NCBI GenBank assembly: GCA_938015525.1 | Contig: CALLPC010000006.1 | Coordinates: 1 to 64,000, forward strand | Origin: an uncultured Dehalococcoidia bacterium | GTDB lineage: Bacteria; Chloroflexota; Dehalococcoidia; Tepidiformales; Tepidiformaceae | Direction: 5' to 3' | Length of the DNA stretch: 64,000 nucleotides | Shown: positions 12,546 to 21,139 of the stretch, piece after piece | Numbering within the stretch: the first letter of the stretch is position 1 | How the letters are laid out: each line of letters begins with the position of its first letter | Program-made: the position numbers and the translations under genes | The notes under the pieces: generated by a model | Told to the model about the DNA's origin: nothing | The model's input: only the letters and a program-made list of their open reading frames with translations | The model's database searches: none

Positions 12546-13829
12546 TCAGCCGTTGCCGGCCCGGGCGGTATGCGAGAGACCGAGCAGGAGGCCGATGAGC
12601 CCGAGGTTCACCACAAGGCTGGAGCCGCCGTAGCTGACGAACGGCAGCGTGATGCCGGTGGTGGGGATGAGCCGGAGATTCCCGGCGATGATGACGGCCG
12701 CCTGGATCGCGATGAGCAGCGCAACGGCGGCCGCGAGGAGCCGCTCGTACGTTCCCGTCTGCTCAGCGGCGACCCGGAGCCCGGCATGGAGCAGCACGGC
12801 ATAAGCGAGCAACACGCCCGCCGCGCCGGCCAGCCCGAGCTCCTCGGCGACGGCGGTGTAGACGTAATCCGTCGATGCCGCCGGGACGACCGTCGGCATC
12901 CCGCGGCCGAGCCCCAAGCCGAGGGCGCCGCCGGCATTCACAGCGTAGGTTGCCTGGAGTGACTGGTAGCCGCTGCCGTCCGGGTCGGACTCAGGGGCGA
13001 GCCAGGCGTTGACCCGTGCCTGCACGTGGCCGAAGGCCAGGTAGCCAATGAGGCCGGTCGCGAGCACCATTGCGAAACCGGTCGCGGCGAAACGGACACG
13101 CCCGGTCGCGAGGTAGAGCATCGCGATGGCGAGGAGCAGGAGCAGCGCGATCGACCCGAGGTCGCGCAGGAGGGCGAGGGCTGCCACTGCCCCGGCGAGG
13201 ACGAGAGCCAGAGGCAGGACGTAGGCGGCCCCGGGCACCCGCGCCGCCGCGAGCCGGTCCACCGGGCGTGCGAGCGCTCCTCCAGCATCGGCGAGGTAGC
13301 CCGCGAGGAAGAGGATGAAAAAGGCCTTGATGAACTCGGTGGTCTGGACGGACTGACCGGCGACCCGGACCCAAAGCCGCGCACCGTTGATGGTCTCGCC
13401 GACGAGGCCCGTCGCGACGAGGACGGCGACGGCCAGGAGGCCGCTCGTGTAGGTGAGATGACGGAGCCGGCCCGGCATGCGCCCTGCGGCGAGGCCGATG
13501 GCGAACGCTCCTACACCGAGGGCGAGCCAGTTCCCTTGCTGGCTGACGGACGCCGGGGCGAGCCTGGCGACAAAAACGACGCCGAGGAGCGCGAGGAGGG
13601 CGATGAGGGGCAGGACCTCCGGCCGAGCACGGGGCGCCGCCGCGCGGAGCACGAGGTGCATCGCGATTACGCAAAGCGCGGCCTGCGCTACGATGCGAAC
13701 CATGCCGTCGGGCAGTTCGAAGCCGCTTGCCGCGAGCGCTCGCCAGCCGAGGAGCAGCAGCGTCAGCGGCCCTGTGAGCAGTGCAGCCTCGGCCGCCCGC
13801 TCCCGCGACCGCGTCTGCTGGAGGTTCAC
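12546..13829 (-). CDS. FtsW/RodA/SpoVE-family SEDS protein
   Basis: Multi-TM; LGLGLGRGMPTVVPAASTDYVYTAVAEELGLAGA and LIPTTGITLPFVSYGGSSLVVNLGLIGLLLGLS. Putative GTG start at 13829; the upstream part of the track ORF overlaps the kinase. Confidence 0.92.
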   Translation of the reverse strand: MNLQQTRSRERAAEAALLTGPLTLLLLGWRALAASGFELPDGMVRIVAQAALCVIAMHLVLRAAAPRARPEVLPLIALLALLGVVFVARLAPASVSQQGNWLALGVGAFAIGLAAGRMPGRLRHLTYTSGLLAVAVLVATGLVGETINGARLWVRVAGQSVQTTEFIKAFFILFLAGYLADAGGALARPVDRLAAARVPGAAYVLPLALVLAGAVAALALLRDLGSIALLLLLAIAMLYLATGRVRFAATGFAMVLATGLIGYLAFGHVQARVNAWLAPESDPDGSGYQSLQATYAVNAGGALGLGLGRGMPTVVPAASTDYVYTAVAEELGLAGAAGVLLAYAVLLHAGLRVAAEQTGTYERLLAAAVALLIAIQAAVIIAGNLRLIPTTGITLPFVSYGGSSLVVNLGLIGLLLGLSHTARAGNG

Positions 13830-15113
13830 CTGACGCTCTCCGCAGCGGACATCGTAGACGGACGATACCGCCTCCAGCGGTTGCTCGGAACGGGCGGTAT
13901 GGCCGAGGTCTGGCTCGCGGAAGACCTGAGATTGGGGAGGCCGGTTGCCCTCAAAGCGCTCCACGCCTCCCTGACCGAAGCCATTGACCCCGAGGTGGTG
14001 GCTGCCTTCGAACGGGAGGCGCGGGTCGTGGCCCGGCTCCAGCACCCCAACATCGTTGCTGTGTACGACGCTGGCGAACACGAGGGGCGCCGCTACATCG
14101 TCACGGAGTTCGTCCACGGGTATACCCTTCGGCAGCTTATTGCGGCACAAGGCCGGCTGAACGAGCAGGAGACTGTCCGCCTTGGGCGGCAGGTGGCTGG
14201 TGCCCTCGCCTACGCCCATGAACTGGGCATCGTTCATGGGGACGTGAAGCCGGAAAACGTCCTGGTCAATGAACACGGGGTGGCCAAGCTGGCCGATTTC
14301 GGCGTGGCCGAGACGCTCGGGCGGACCCTTTCGCCGGCGATGGCGAATGACCTCCTGGGGACCATCGCCTACCTTGCTCCAGAGGTCATCCAGGGAGGAC
14401 CGCCGTCGGCTGCTTCCGACCAGTATGCACTCGCGCTTACGCTTTACGAAGCTGCAGCGGGGAGGCTGCCGTGGGCCGGGACTTCGCCGGCAGCCGTCGC
14501 CGGGCAGCGCCTCGCCGCGCCAGCTCCGCCCCTCCGGCGGTTCGCCCCGGGAGCTTCCTCAGTGTTGGAGGCGGTTCTCGCGCGTGCGCTCGCGCTCGAG
14601 CCGGCGGCCCGGTACCCCGACCTCAACGCGTTCGGCGCGGCGCTCGCCTCGGTGCCGGTTGGAGCCCCGGCCGCGTCCCCGATTGCTGCCCCGCCTGGCA
14701 GGCCTCCGGAATTGCGGCGGCACACGACTGCCCGGGTGCCGCGCGCGACGGCTCCGCCCGCTCGGCGGCGAGGGGCCGGCGCCGGCTGGTTTACTGCCTT
14801 AGCGGTGACCGGGGTGCTGATGTTCGCAGCCGGGGCGGGCGTTCTCCTCGCGGCCTTGCTCACTGACACCGGCCGTGATTCGAGCTCTTTGGCTCCCACA
14901 CCTGTTCCAACGAGCGCACCTGAACCGGTGCCGACGGCGACGCCTTCGCCTACGCCATCTCCCAGTCCGACGCCAATGCCGAGCCCCTCACCGTCGCCCT
15001 CTCCCAGTCCTGTGCCCGCTGAGACGCCGACGCCGAGGAACACGGAGATGCCGCCGATGCCCGCGACGGCGACGCCACCAGGCATCACCCCGGCGCCGAC
15101 GGCTACCCCTTGA
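13830..15113 (+). CDS. Membrane-anchored Ser/Thr protein kinase with Pro/Thr/Ser-rich extracytoplasmic tail
   Basis: YRLQRLLGTGGMAEVWLAEDL, IVHGDVKPENVLV, LADFGVAE; one TM; tail PTPSPTPSPSP. No ATG/GTG/TTG fits; CTG at 13830 after GGAGG is the best start. Confidence 0.88.
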   Translation: MTLSAADIVDGRYRLQRLLGTGGMAEVWLAEDLRLGRPVALKALHASLTEAIDPEVVAAFEREARVVARLQHPNIVAVYDAGEHEGRRYIVTEFVHGYTLRQLIAAQGRLNEQETVRLGRQVAGALAYAHELGIVHGDVKPENVLVNEHGVAKLADFGVAETLGRTLSPAMANDLLGTIAYLAPEVIQGGPPSAASDQYALALTLYEAAAGRLPWAGTSPAAVAGQRLAAPAPPLRRFAPGASSVLEAVLARALALEPAARYPDLNAFGAALASVPVGAPAASPIAAPPGRPPELRRHTTARVPRATAPPARRRGAGAGWFTALAVTGVLMFAAGAGVLLAALLTDTGRDSSSLAPTPVPTSAPEPVPTATPSPTPSPSPTPMPSPSPSPSPSPVPAETPTPRNTEMPPMPATATPPGITPAPTATP

Positions 15114-15186
15114 CGTTTGTCAAAATCGGTGCATGAGTTGCATCGAAAAGGTCTATCGTCCGATAGCATGACGGGCGGAGGTAACC

Positions 15187-16284
15187 ATGCAGCTCGGACT
15201 CTTCATGATGCCAACCCATCCACCGGAGCGGTCCCCGTTCGATGGCGCGAAATGGGACCTGCAAATGGTCCGCTGGGCCGACGAGCTCGGATTCGCGGAG
15301 GCCTGGATCGGCGAGCATTTCACCGCGATTTGGGAGCCGGTGCCGGCTCCGGACCTGCTCATCGCGCAAGCGCTCCTGCAGACTTCGCGAATCAAGCTCG
15401 CACCGGGCGCCCACCTGCTGCCGTACCACCACCCGGCGGAACTGGCTGCGCGCGTCGCCTACCTGGACCACCTGGCGCAGGGGCGATTCATGTTTGGCGT
15501 CGGCTCGAGCGGTCTCCCTTCGGACTGGCAGCTTTTTGCCGTTGACGGCGTCTCGGGCGAGAACCGCCGGATGACGGCGGAGGCGCTGGACATCATCCTC
15601 AGAATCTGGGAAGCGGACGGGGAAATGAGGTACGAGGGGAAGTACTGGACGGTCCACGTGCCCCCGCCCATGGTGGATGGCCTCCTCTACCACCATTTGA
15701 AGCCGTTCCAAAAGCCGCACCCCCCGATCGGAATCGCAGGTCTCAGCCCGCGCTCGGATACGCTGAGGCTTGCCGGCGAGCGTGGCTTCATCCCGATGAG
15801 CCTCAACCTGAGCCCTCACTACATCAAGACGCACTGGGACGTCTACGAAGAATCGGCTCAGGCTGCTGGACGGCCAGCCGATCGGGCGAGCTGGCGCATC
15901 GTGCGCGAGGTCTTCGTCGGCGAGACCGATGCGGAGGCGCGTCGGTGGTGCCTGGAAGGCAACATGGGCCGCCAGGAGCGCGAGTATCTGCTGCCGCTGT
16001 TCCGTGCGTTCGACTTTGCCCAGTGGATGACGGCGGACCCGTCGGTTTCAGCCTCGGACCTCACCCCCGAGTACTTCGTCGATCACGGCTGGCTTGTCGG
16101 GTCGGTGGAAACGGTCGCCGAGAAGCTGGTCGGGATGTATCGAGAGGTAGGCGGGTTCGGCACGCTGCTTGTGCTCGGGTTCGACTACGCCGACAACCCC
16201 GGGCCATGGCGGCAATCGATGGAGCTGCTCGCCCGTGAAGTACTGCCCCGCGTGAACGGCGCGCTCCAGCCGGCGACGGTGTAG
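15187..16284 (+). CDS. LLM-class flavin-dependent oxidoreductase (bacterial luciferase-like)
   Basis: MQLGLFMMPTHPPERSPFDGAKWDLQMVRWADELGFAEAWIGEHF; ATG preceded by GGAGG. Confidence 0.92.
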   Translation: MQLGLFMMPTHPPERSPFDGAKWDLQMVRWADELGFAEAWIGEHFTAIWEPVPAPDLLIAQALLQTSRIKLAPGAHLLPYHHPAELAARVAYLDHLAQGRFMFGVGSSGLPSDWQLFAVDGVSGENRRMTAEALDIILRIWEADGEMRYEGKYWTVHVPPPMVDGLLYHHLKPFQKPHPPIGIAGLSPRSDTLRLAGERGFIPMSLNLSPHYIKTHWDVYEESAQAAGRPADRASWRIVREVFVGETDAEARRWCLEGNMGRQEREYLLPLFRAFDFAQWMTADPSVSASDLTPEYFVDHGWLVGSVETVAEKLVGMYREVGGFGTLLVLGFDYADNPGPWRQSMELLAREVLPRVNGALQPATV

Positions 16285-16304
16285 GGCGGGAAGCAGTGTA
16301 AGCC

Positions 16305-16347
16305 GTGATGCTGGAGGGGGCCTCGTCGAGGCCCCCTCCAGCATCAC
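16305..16347. terminator. Long perfect inverted repeat between convergent genes, likely bidirectional terminator
   Basis: GTGATGCTGGAGGGGGCCTCG-T-CGAGGCCCCCTCCAGCATCAC; 21-bp arms, lies between 16284 (+) and 16394 (-). Confidence 0.75.
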
Positions 16348-16393
16348 GCTGGCGTTCGACGGAGCCGCTCTTCCGGGAGTAGGTACCGGGCAG

Positions 16394-17422
16394 TTAGACG
16401 CGGTGGCACCAGACCCAGTGTTCGCGGTCGGCTGTCCCGACGTTCCGCCAGTCGGGCCGGCGAGCACGGCACTCGTCGATGGCGATGGGGCAGCGGGTGT
16501 GGAAGACGCAGCCGGGCGGTGGGCGGAGCGGGCTCGGCACATCGCCAAGCAGAATGATGCGTTCGCGTTTGCGCTCCACATCCGGGTCTGGGATAGGCAC
16601 CGCAGAGAGGAGCGCCTTCGTGTAGGGGTGGAGCGGGTTTTCGAAGATGGAGTCCCGGTCGGTGAGCTCCATCATGTGTCCGAGATACATCACGCCGACG
16701 CGGTCAGAGATATGGCGGACCACCGAGAGGTCATGCGCGATGAAGAGATAGGTGAGGCCGAACTGGTCCTGCAGGTCCTGCAGGAGGTTGATGATCTGCG
16801 CCTGGATGGAGACGTCGAGCGCCGAAACGGGCTCGTCGCAGACGATGAAGTCGGGCTCGACGGCGAGGGCGCGCGCAATGCCGATGCGTTGCCGCTGTCC
16901 GCCTGAGAACTCGTGCGGGAATCGGTTGGCGAAGTACGGGTTCAGGCCGACGGTCTGGAGCAGCTGCTGGACGCGCTCTTTTTTCTCCTTGCCGCTCGCC
17001 AGTTTGTGAATGGTCAGCGGCTCGCTGATGATGCTGCCGACGGACATACGCGGGTTCAGGCTTGCGTAGGGGTCCTGGAAAATCATCTGCATGCGGCGGC
17101 GGAAGCGACGCAGTTCACCGCCCTTGACTTTCGTCAGGTCGGTGCCGTCGAAGAGGACGGAGCCGGCAGTAGGCCGCGTGAGCTGGAGGATCGCCTTCCC
17201 GGTCGTACTCTTGCCGCAGCCCGATTCGCCGACGAGGCCGAGGGTCTCGCCGCGGCGGATTTCAAAGGAAATATCATCCACGGCGCGGACGTCGGCGACC
17301 TTCCGCTGGAAGATGATGCCGGAGGTGACGGGGAAATAGACTCTGAGGCCGTCGACTTTGACGAGCGTGTCGCCGATGGCGGCACGGCCCTCTCGCATCG
17401 TGGAGCTAGTTTGCTGCGCCAA
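16394..17422 (-). CDS. Oligopeptide/dipeptide ABC transporter ATP-binding protein (OppF/DppF-like)
   Basis: [43 protein letters not shown]-terminal motif. Confidence 0.93.
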   Translation of the reverse strand: MAQQTSSTMREGRAAIGDTLVKVDGLRVYFPVTSGIIFQRKVADVRAVDDISFEIRRGETLGLVGESGCGKSTTGKAILQLTRPTAGSVLFDGTDLTKVKGGELRRFRRRMQMIFQDPYASLNPRMSVGSIISEPLTIHKLASGKEKKERVQQLLQTVGLNPYFANRFPHEFSGGQRQRIGIARALAVEPDFIVCDEPVSALDVSIQAQIINLLQDLQDQFGLTYLFIAHDLSVVRHISDRVGVMYLGHMMELTDRDSIFENPLHPYTKALLSAVPIPDPDVERKRERIILLGDVPSPLRPPPGCVFHTRCPIAIDECRARRPDWRNVGTADREHWVWCHRV

Positions 17423-18407
17423 CTGGCACCTCCCGGCGGACGCGATCAGATTCCCAACATGCGGCGTAGTGCTTTTCGCCTACGAGGTTGAAGGGCGGAT
17501 ACTCCTCACGGCACTTGTCGACCCGCCAGGCGCAGCGAGGATAGAAGGGGCAGCCCGGCGGCAGATGGGCGAGGTCGGGTGGGAGCCCCTCGATCGGGAT
17601 GAGTTTCTCCTTGCGCGTCTCGTCCAGCCGCGGCACCGAATTGAGCAGGCCGACGGTGTACGGGTGCTTCGGATTCCGGTAGAGCTCGACAGCCGAGGCG
17701 GTCTCGATGACCCGGCCGGCGTACATCACGTTCACGCGGTCGGCGTAGCGCGCGACGACGCCGAGGTTGTGGGTGATGATGATGACTGCTGTTCCGAACT
17801 CCCGGCTGAGCCGGTTCATGACTTCGAGGATCTGGGCCTGGATCGTCACGTCGAGCGCGGTCGTCGGCTCGTCGGCGAGGAGGAGCTTCGGGTTGCAGCT
17901 CATCGCCATGGCGATCATCACGCGCTGCCGCATCCCTCCGGAGAACTGATGCGGGTAGTCGTCGAGGCGGCGCTTTGCTTCCGGGATGCCGACCATTTCC
18001 AGCAGCTCGGCGGCCCGGTTGCGGGCTGCCTGGCCGTGCAGGTCCATGTGCAGCTCGAGGGTTTCCGTCAGCTGGCGGCCGATCGTGAGAACCGGGTTGA
18101 GGGAGGTCATCGGCTCCTGGAATACCATGGCGATCTCATTGCCACGGATTTTCCGGATCTCGTCCTCATCGAGCTTCAGGAGGTCGCGCCCCTTGAAGAT
18201 GATCTCCCCGGAGACGATTTTGCCGGGCGGCTGCGGAATGAGGCGAAGGATGGAGAGTGCAGAGACGCTCTTCCCGCAGCCTGACTCGCCGACGAGGCCG
18301 AGCGTTTCTCCCTCTTCCACCACGTAGGACGTGCCGTCGACAGCCTTGACGACGCCCTCCTGCGTGTAGAAGTACGTTCGCAGGTCTTTGACCTCGAGTA
18401 GCGGCAT
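17406..18407 (-). CDS. Oligopeptide/dipeptide ABC transporter ATP-binding protein (OppD/DppD-like)
   Basis: [37 protein letters not shown]; start chosen after GAAAGGAG RBS. Confidence 0.93.
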   Translation of the reverse strand: MPLLEVKDLRTYFYTQEGVVKAVDGTSYVVEEGETLGLVGESGCGKSVSALSILRLIPQPPGKIVSGEIIFKGRDLLKLDEDEIRKIRGNEIAMVFQEPMTSLNPVLTIGRQLTETLELHMDLHGQAARNRAAELLEMVGIPEAKRRLDDYPHQFSGGMRQRVMIAMAMSCNPKLLLADEPTTALDVTIQAQILEVMNRLSREFGTAVIIITHNLGVVARYADRVNVMYAGRVIETASAVELYRNPKHPYTVGLLNSVPRLDETRKEKLIPIEGLPPDLAHLPPGCPFYPRCAWRVDKCREEYPPFNLVGEKHYAACWESDRVRREVPVGAAN

Positions 18408-18474
18408 CCCTTCTCCTTTCGCGCCCGGCGTAGCCGGCAAGACCGGTGATGGCCATGGGGCGAGGTTCGAGTGG

Positions 18475-18556
18475 TGGGGAAGAGGAGACTCGAACTCCTA
18501 CGCCTTGCGGCACATGATCCTAAGTCATGCTCGTCTGCCGATTCCGACACTTCCCC
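18475..18556 (-). tRNA. tRNA-Leu (TAG)
   Basis: Cloverleaf with variable arm; anticodon loop ACTTAGGA; acceptor GGGGAAG/CTTCCCC; CCA encoded at 18472-18474. Confidence 0.93.
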
Positions 18557-18608
18557 ACGAAGTGCCCGGGCGGCCGCGTGGCTGCCCGGCGGTCGAACAG
18601 GGAGCTGG

Positions 18609-18681
18609 TGAGCCGCGGAGGACTCGAACCTCCAACCGGCTGATTAAGAGTCAGCTGCTCTGCCAGTTGAGCTAGCGGCCC
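18609..18681 (-). tRNA. tRNA-Lys (CTT)
   Basis: Anticodon stem-loop GCTGA-CTCTTAA-TCAGC; CCA encoded at 18606-18608. Confidence 0.94.
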
Positions 18682-18853
18682 CCTCAGGACGCGCGGGAGT
18701 ATATCACGGGCCTTTTGCGTCGCGGCAACTGCGCGACTTGCCAATAACCGCTTCGTTTACGTTACCCCGGCGCGCCCGCCCGGTCCAGCGTTCGGAACCT
18801 TCGTGGCCCATATCCCCGTCGCGCGTTAACGCGGGGGCGGCTACCCTCGTCGC

Positions 18854-19774
18854 GTGCGGCCGGATGATGACTGGTTGCGCCAAGCCCTCGCCCCCTCCGC
18901 CCTCGACCAGCGGCGTGTCTTCTGCTGCCATTCGGCCACGCTGTCCGGGCGGCACGCCCCGAACTCCCTGGCAGCGGTCCGCGAGTGCGTCGAAGCTGGC
19001 GTTCCCCGGCTCGAAGTCGATGTCCGATTCACGGTCGACGACAGGCTGGTGTGCTACCACGACAGCACGCTCGAGCGTCACTCAACGGGTGCAGGTTCCA
19101 TCGCCGACCTCCCTGCGCTGAGCCTCCGGGCGGTGTCATACCGCAAGACCGGAGAGCCGCTCGCGTTTCTCGAGGAGGTCGTCGAGGCGATGGCCGGGTC
19201 AGAAACGACGCTGCAGGTCGACCTGAAGCTCAATCGGCCGATATCACCGGCGCGTGCGAGGGCCCTCGAGGAGGCGTTACGCCCGCTCGGCGCGAATTGC
19301 ATCGTCGGGTCTCAGTCGCCCTGGAACCTCCGGAAGTTGGCGACGGTGCCGGTCGCGTTCGACCCGACGCTGTTCCTGAACTACACCCCGGGACGACGGC
19401 AGGCCCCGTATCCGCGGCAGCGGGGAATCCACGGTTTCTGGGACGATTCGCCCCTCGCGAGGAACCCCTACACGACCCCGTACGACTACCTCGAGGCGCG
19501 AATCGACGAGCTCCACGGGATGGTGCCGGCGGCTCGCGAGTGGATGGTGGACATCGGGACCATCCTCAAAATGGCGGACCTCGGTGTGCCGCTCGGGCAA
19601 AAGCTCGCGCAGTGGGGCATCGAACTCGCAGCGTGGACGTTGAAAGCGCGCGACCCCATCGCCGCGACGCTGGAGAAGCTCTGGGCGGCCGGAGTGACGA
19701 CGGTCATCACCGACGTGCCACGAGCGGCAGCCGAGGCGTGCGCCGAAACCCGCTCGAGTGCCGCCGTCTCCTGA
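18854..19774 (+). CDS. Glycerophosphodiester phosphodiesterase family protein
   Basis: HAPNSLAAVRECVEAGVPRLEVDVRFTVDDRLVCYHDSTLERHSTGAG (GDPD motif). Confidence 0.9.
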   Translation: MRPDDDWLRQALAPSALDQRRVFCCHSATLSGRHAPNSLAAVRECVEAGVPRLEVDVRFTVDDRLVCYHDSTLERHSTGAGSIADLPALSLRAVSYRKTGEPLAFLEEVVEAMAGSETTLQVDLKLNRPISPARARALEEALRPLGANCIVGSQSPWNLRKLATVPVAFDPTLFLNYTPGRRQAPYPRQRGIHGFWDDSPLARNPYTTPYDYLEARIDELHGMVPAAREWMVDIGTILKMADLGVPLGQKLAQWGIELAAWTLKARDPIAATLEKLWAAGVTTVITDVPRAAAEACAETRSSAAVS

Positions 19775-19887
19775 GCAGCAACGCGGTTCACGGCAGCGTT
19801 ACGCATTCTCCCCCACGGGCGACCGGTTGAAGCCGCTGCTCCTGGCCGAACCTCGGTTCAGGGAGAGACTACCGGGGGATTACCCGC

Positions 19888-20073
19888 ATGAAACGCTTCG
19901 CCACCTGGCTGGGCGCCCGCATCGCAAAGGCGGACGATGAATTGGGGCAGGGTCTGGCCGAATATGCGCTCATCCTGGCGCTCATCGCGCTGGCCTGTGT
20001 GGCTGCCCTGGTCACCCTCGGCCAGGCGATCGCGAATTCACCCGGGTTCAGCATTCTGCCCGGCGCGCTCTAG
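19888..20073 (+). CDS. Flp/Fap-type pilin-like protein
   Basis: 61 aa; DELGQGLAEYALILALIALACVAALVTLGQAI with G/XXXXEY processing motif. Confidence 0.85.
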   Translation: MKRFATWLGARIAKADDELGQGLAEYALILALIALACVAALVTLGQAIANSPGFSILPGAL

Positions 20074-20093
20074 GTGCAGGGCCCCAGGAAAGT

Positions 20094-21023
20094 CTAGAGA
20101 GCGATAGGCCCGCAGTTCAGTCTCGTGCCCCGGACCCATACCGGGCCGCCATCCAGCGTTTCCAGCGTATTCACATAGCCGGGAGCTCCGGGGATAAATC
20201 GCCGCCAGCGGGTGCCGTCGAACTGGTAAACGGCCTCGAAGCACCCTTGCGCGCGGGCCAGCACCGTATGGACCTGCCCTGGGGGCAGCATCACCAGGTT
20301 CCACCCATCCCAGAGTGTCACCGCGGCCCCGTCCTGCCGAGGGAGCGGCGTCGGCGACGGTGTCGGTGCAGGGGGTCGGGTCGGTGTTGGGCTGGCGGGC
20401 AAGGTCGGAGTCGCTGTCGGCGTTGCAGCGGAACCGGGGCAGGGCAGGCCGGCCGGGTATTGCGCAACGATGACGACCCAGGCGATGCGGCGGCCGTCAG
20501 GACTGGAGGCTCTGCCCGTGCCAACGCACTTGAACGGCAGCGACACCGAGGTCGTCGAGGCCCAGATACCGCTTCCCGGGTAAGACATGTCGGCGGCGGC
20601 CTGCGCGACGGTGACCTGGATGGGCTGGCTGCTCGCGTAAGCGCGGATACCTTCGCCGCTCCCGTACGCGTAGGGCGTGCCGGTGGAGGTCGTACCGGTA
20701 TAGCCGCAATCGAGGGCGCGCTGAACCCATGTGCGACCGAAGCCGTCGCGGTGGCCGCCGGGTGCGCCATTGTCCACCTGCCACTGTGCGAACCAGGCGG
20801 CCGCGGCGTTCAGCGCGCCAGAGACCTGCAGCGGCGTCGAGGGGCTGACGTTCTGGTCGCGCCACGCTTGGACGAGCTGCAAGAACTGCTCTTCCTGAGC
20901 ATCGAGCGCGTCGTGCGGGGTGCCGCATGGGCCGGCAGCCCGGGCGAGCTCGCGGGACGACGCGGCGGTCGCCGCGAGGAGCAGGATGCCGACAGCGACC
21001 GCCGGCAAAAATGACCATCTCAT
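20094..21023 (-). CDS. Secreted CAP-domain (SCP/PR1-like) protein with Pro/Thr linker and C-terminal domain
   Basis: Signal peptide; FLQLVQAWRDQNVSPSTPLQVSGALNAAAAWFAQWQVDNG; TPTATPTLPASPTPTRPPAPTP linker. Confidence 0.75.
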   Translation of the reverse strand: MRWSFLPAVAVGILLLAATAASSRELARAAGPCGTPHDALDAQEEQFLQLVQAWRDQNVSPSTPLQVSGALNAAAAWFAQWQVDNGAPGGHRDGFGRTWVQRALDCGYTGTTSTGTPYAYGSGEGIRAYASSQPIQVTVAQAAADMSYPGSGIWASTTSVSLPFKCVGTGRASSPDGRRIAWVVIVAQYPAGLPCPGSAATPTATPTLPASPTPTRPPAPTPSPTPLPRQDGAAVTLWDGWNLVMLPPGQVHTVLARAQGCFEAVYQFDGTRWRRFIPGAPGYVNTLETLDGGPVWVRGTRLNCGPIAL

Positions 21024-21139
21024 GACATCACCGACAGCGGGGGCGCTGGCCGCCTCACCATAACACCGGGCGGTGTGCCATCGTCAACCGCCGGGCCACT
21101 GGCGAACCTGCAGGTGCCGGCGTACTATTCGCGCATCGG

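Noticed and set aside
14930-15060. CCGACGCC/CCCAGTCC-rich repeats
   Set aside because: Codon-level low complexity of the kinase Pro/Thr/Ser tail, not a tandem repeat element.
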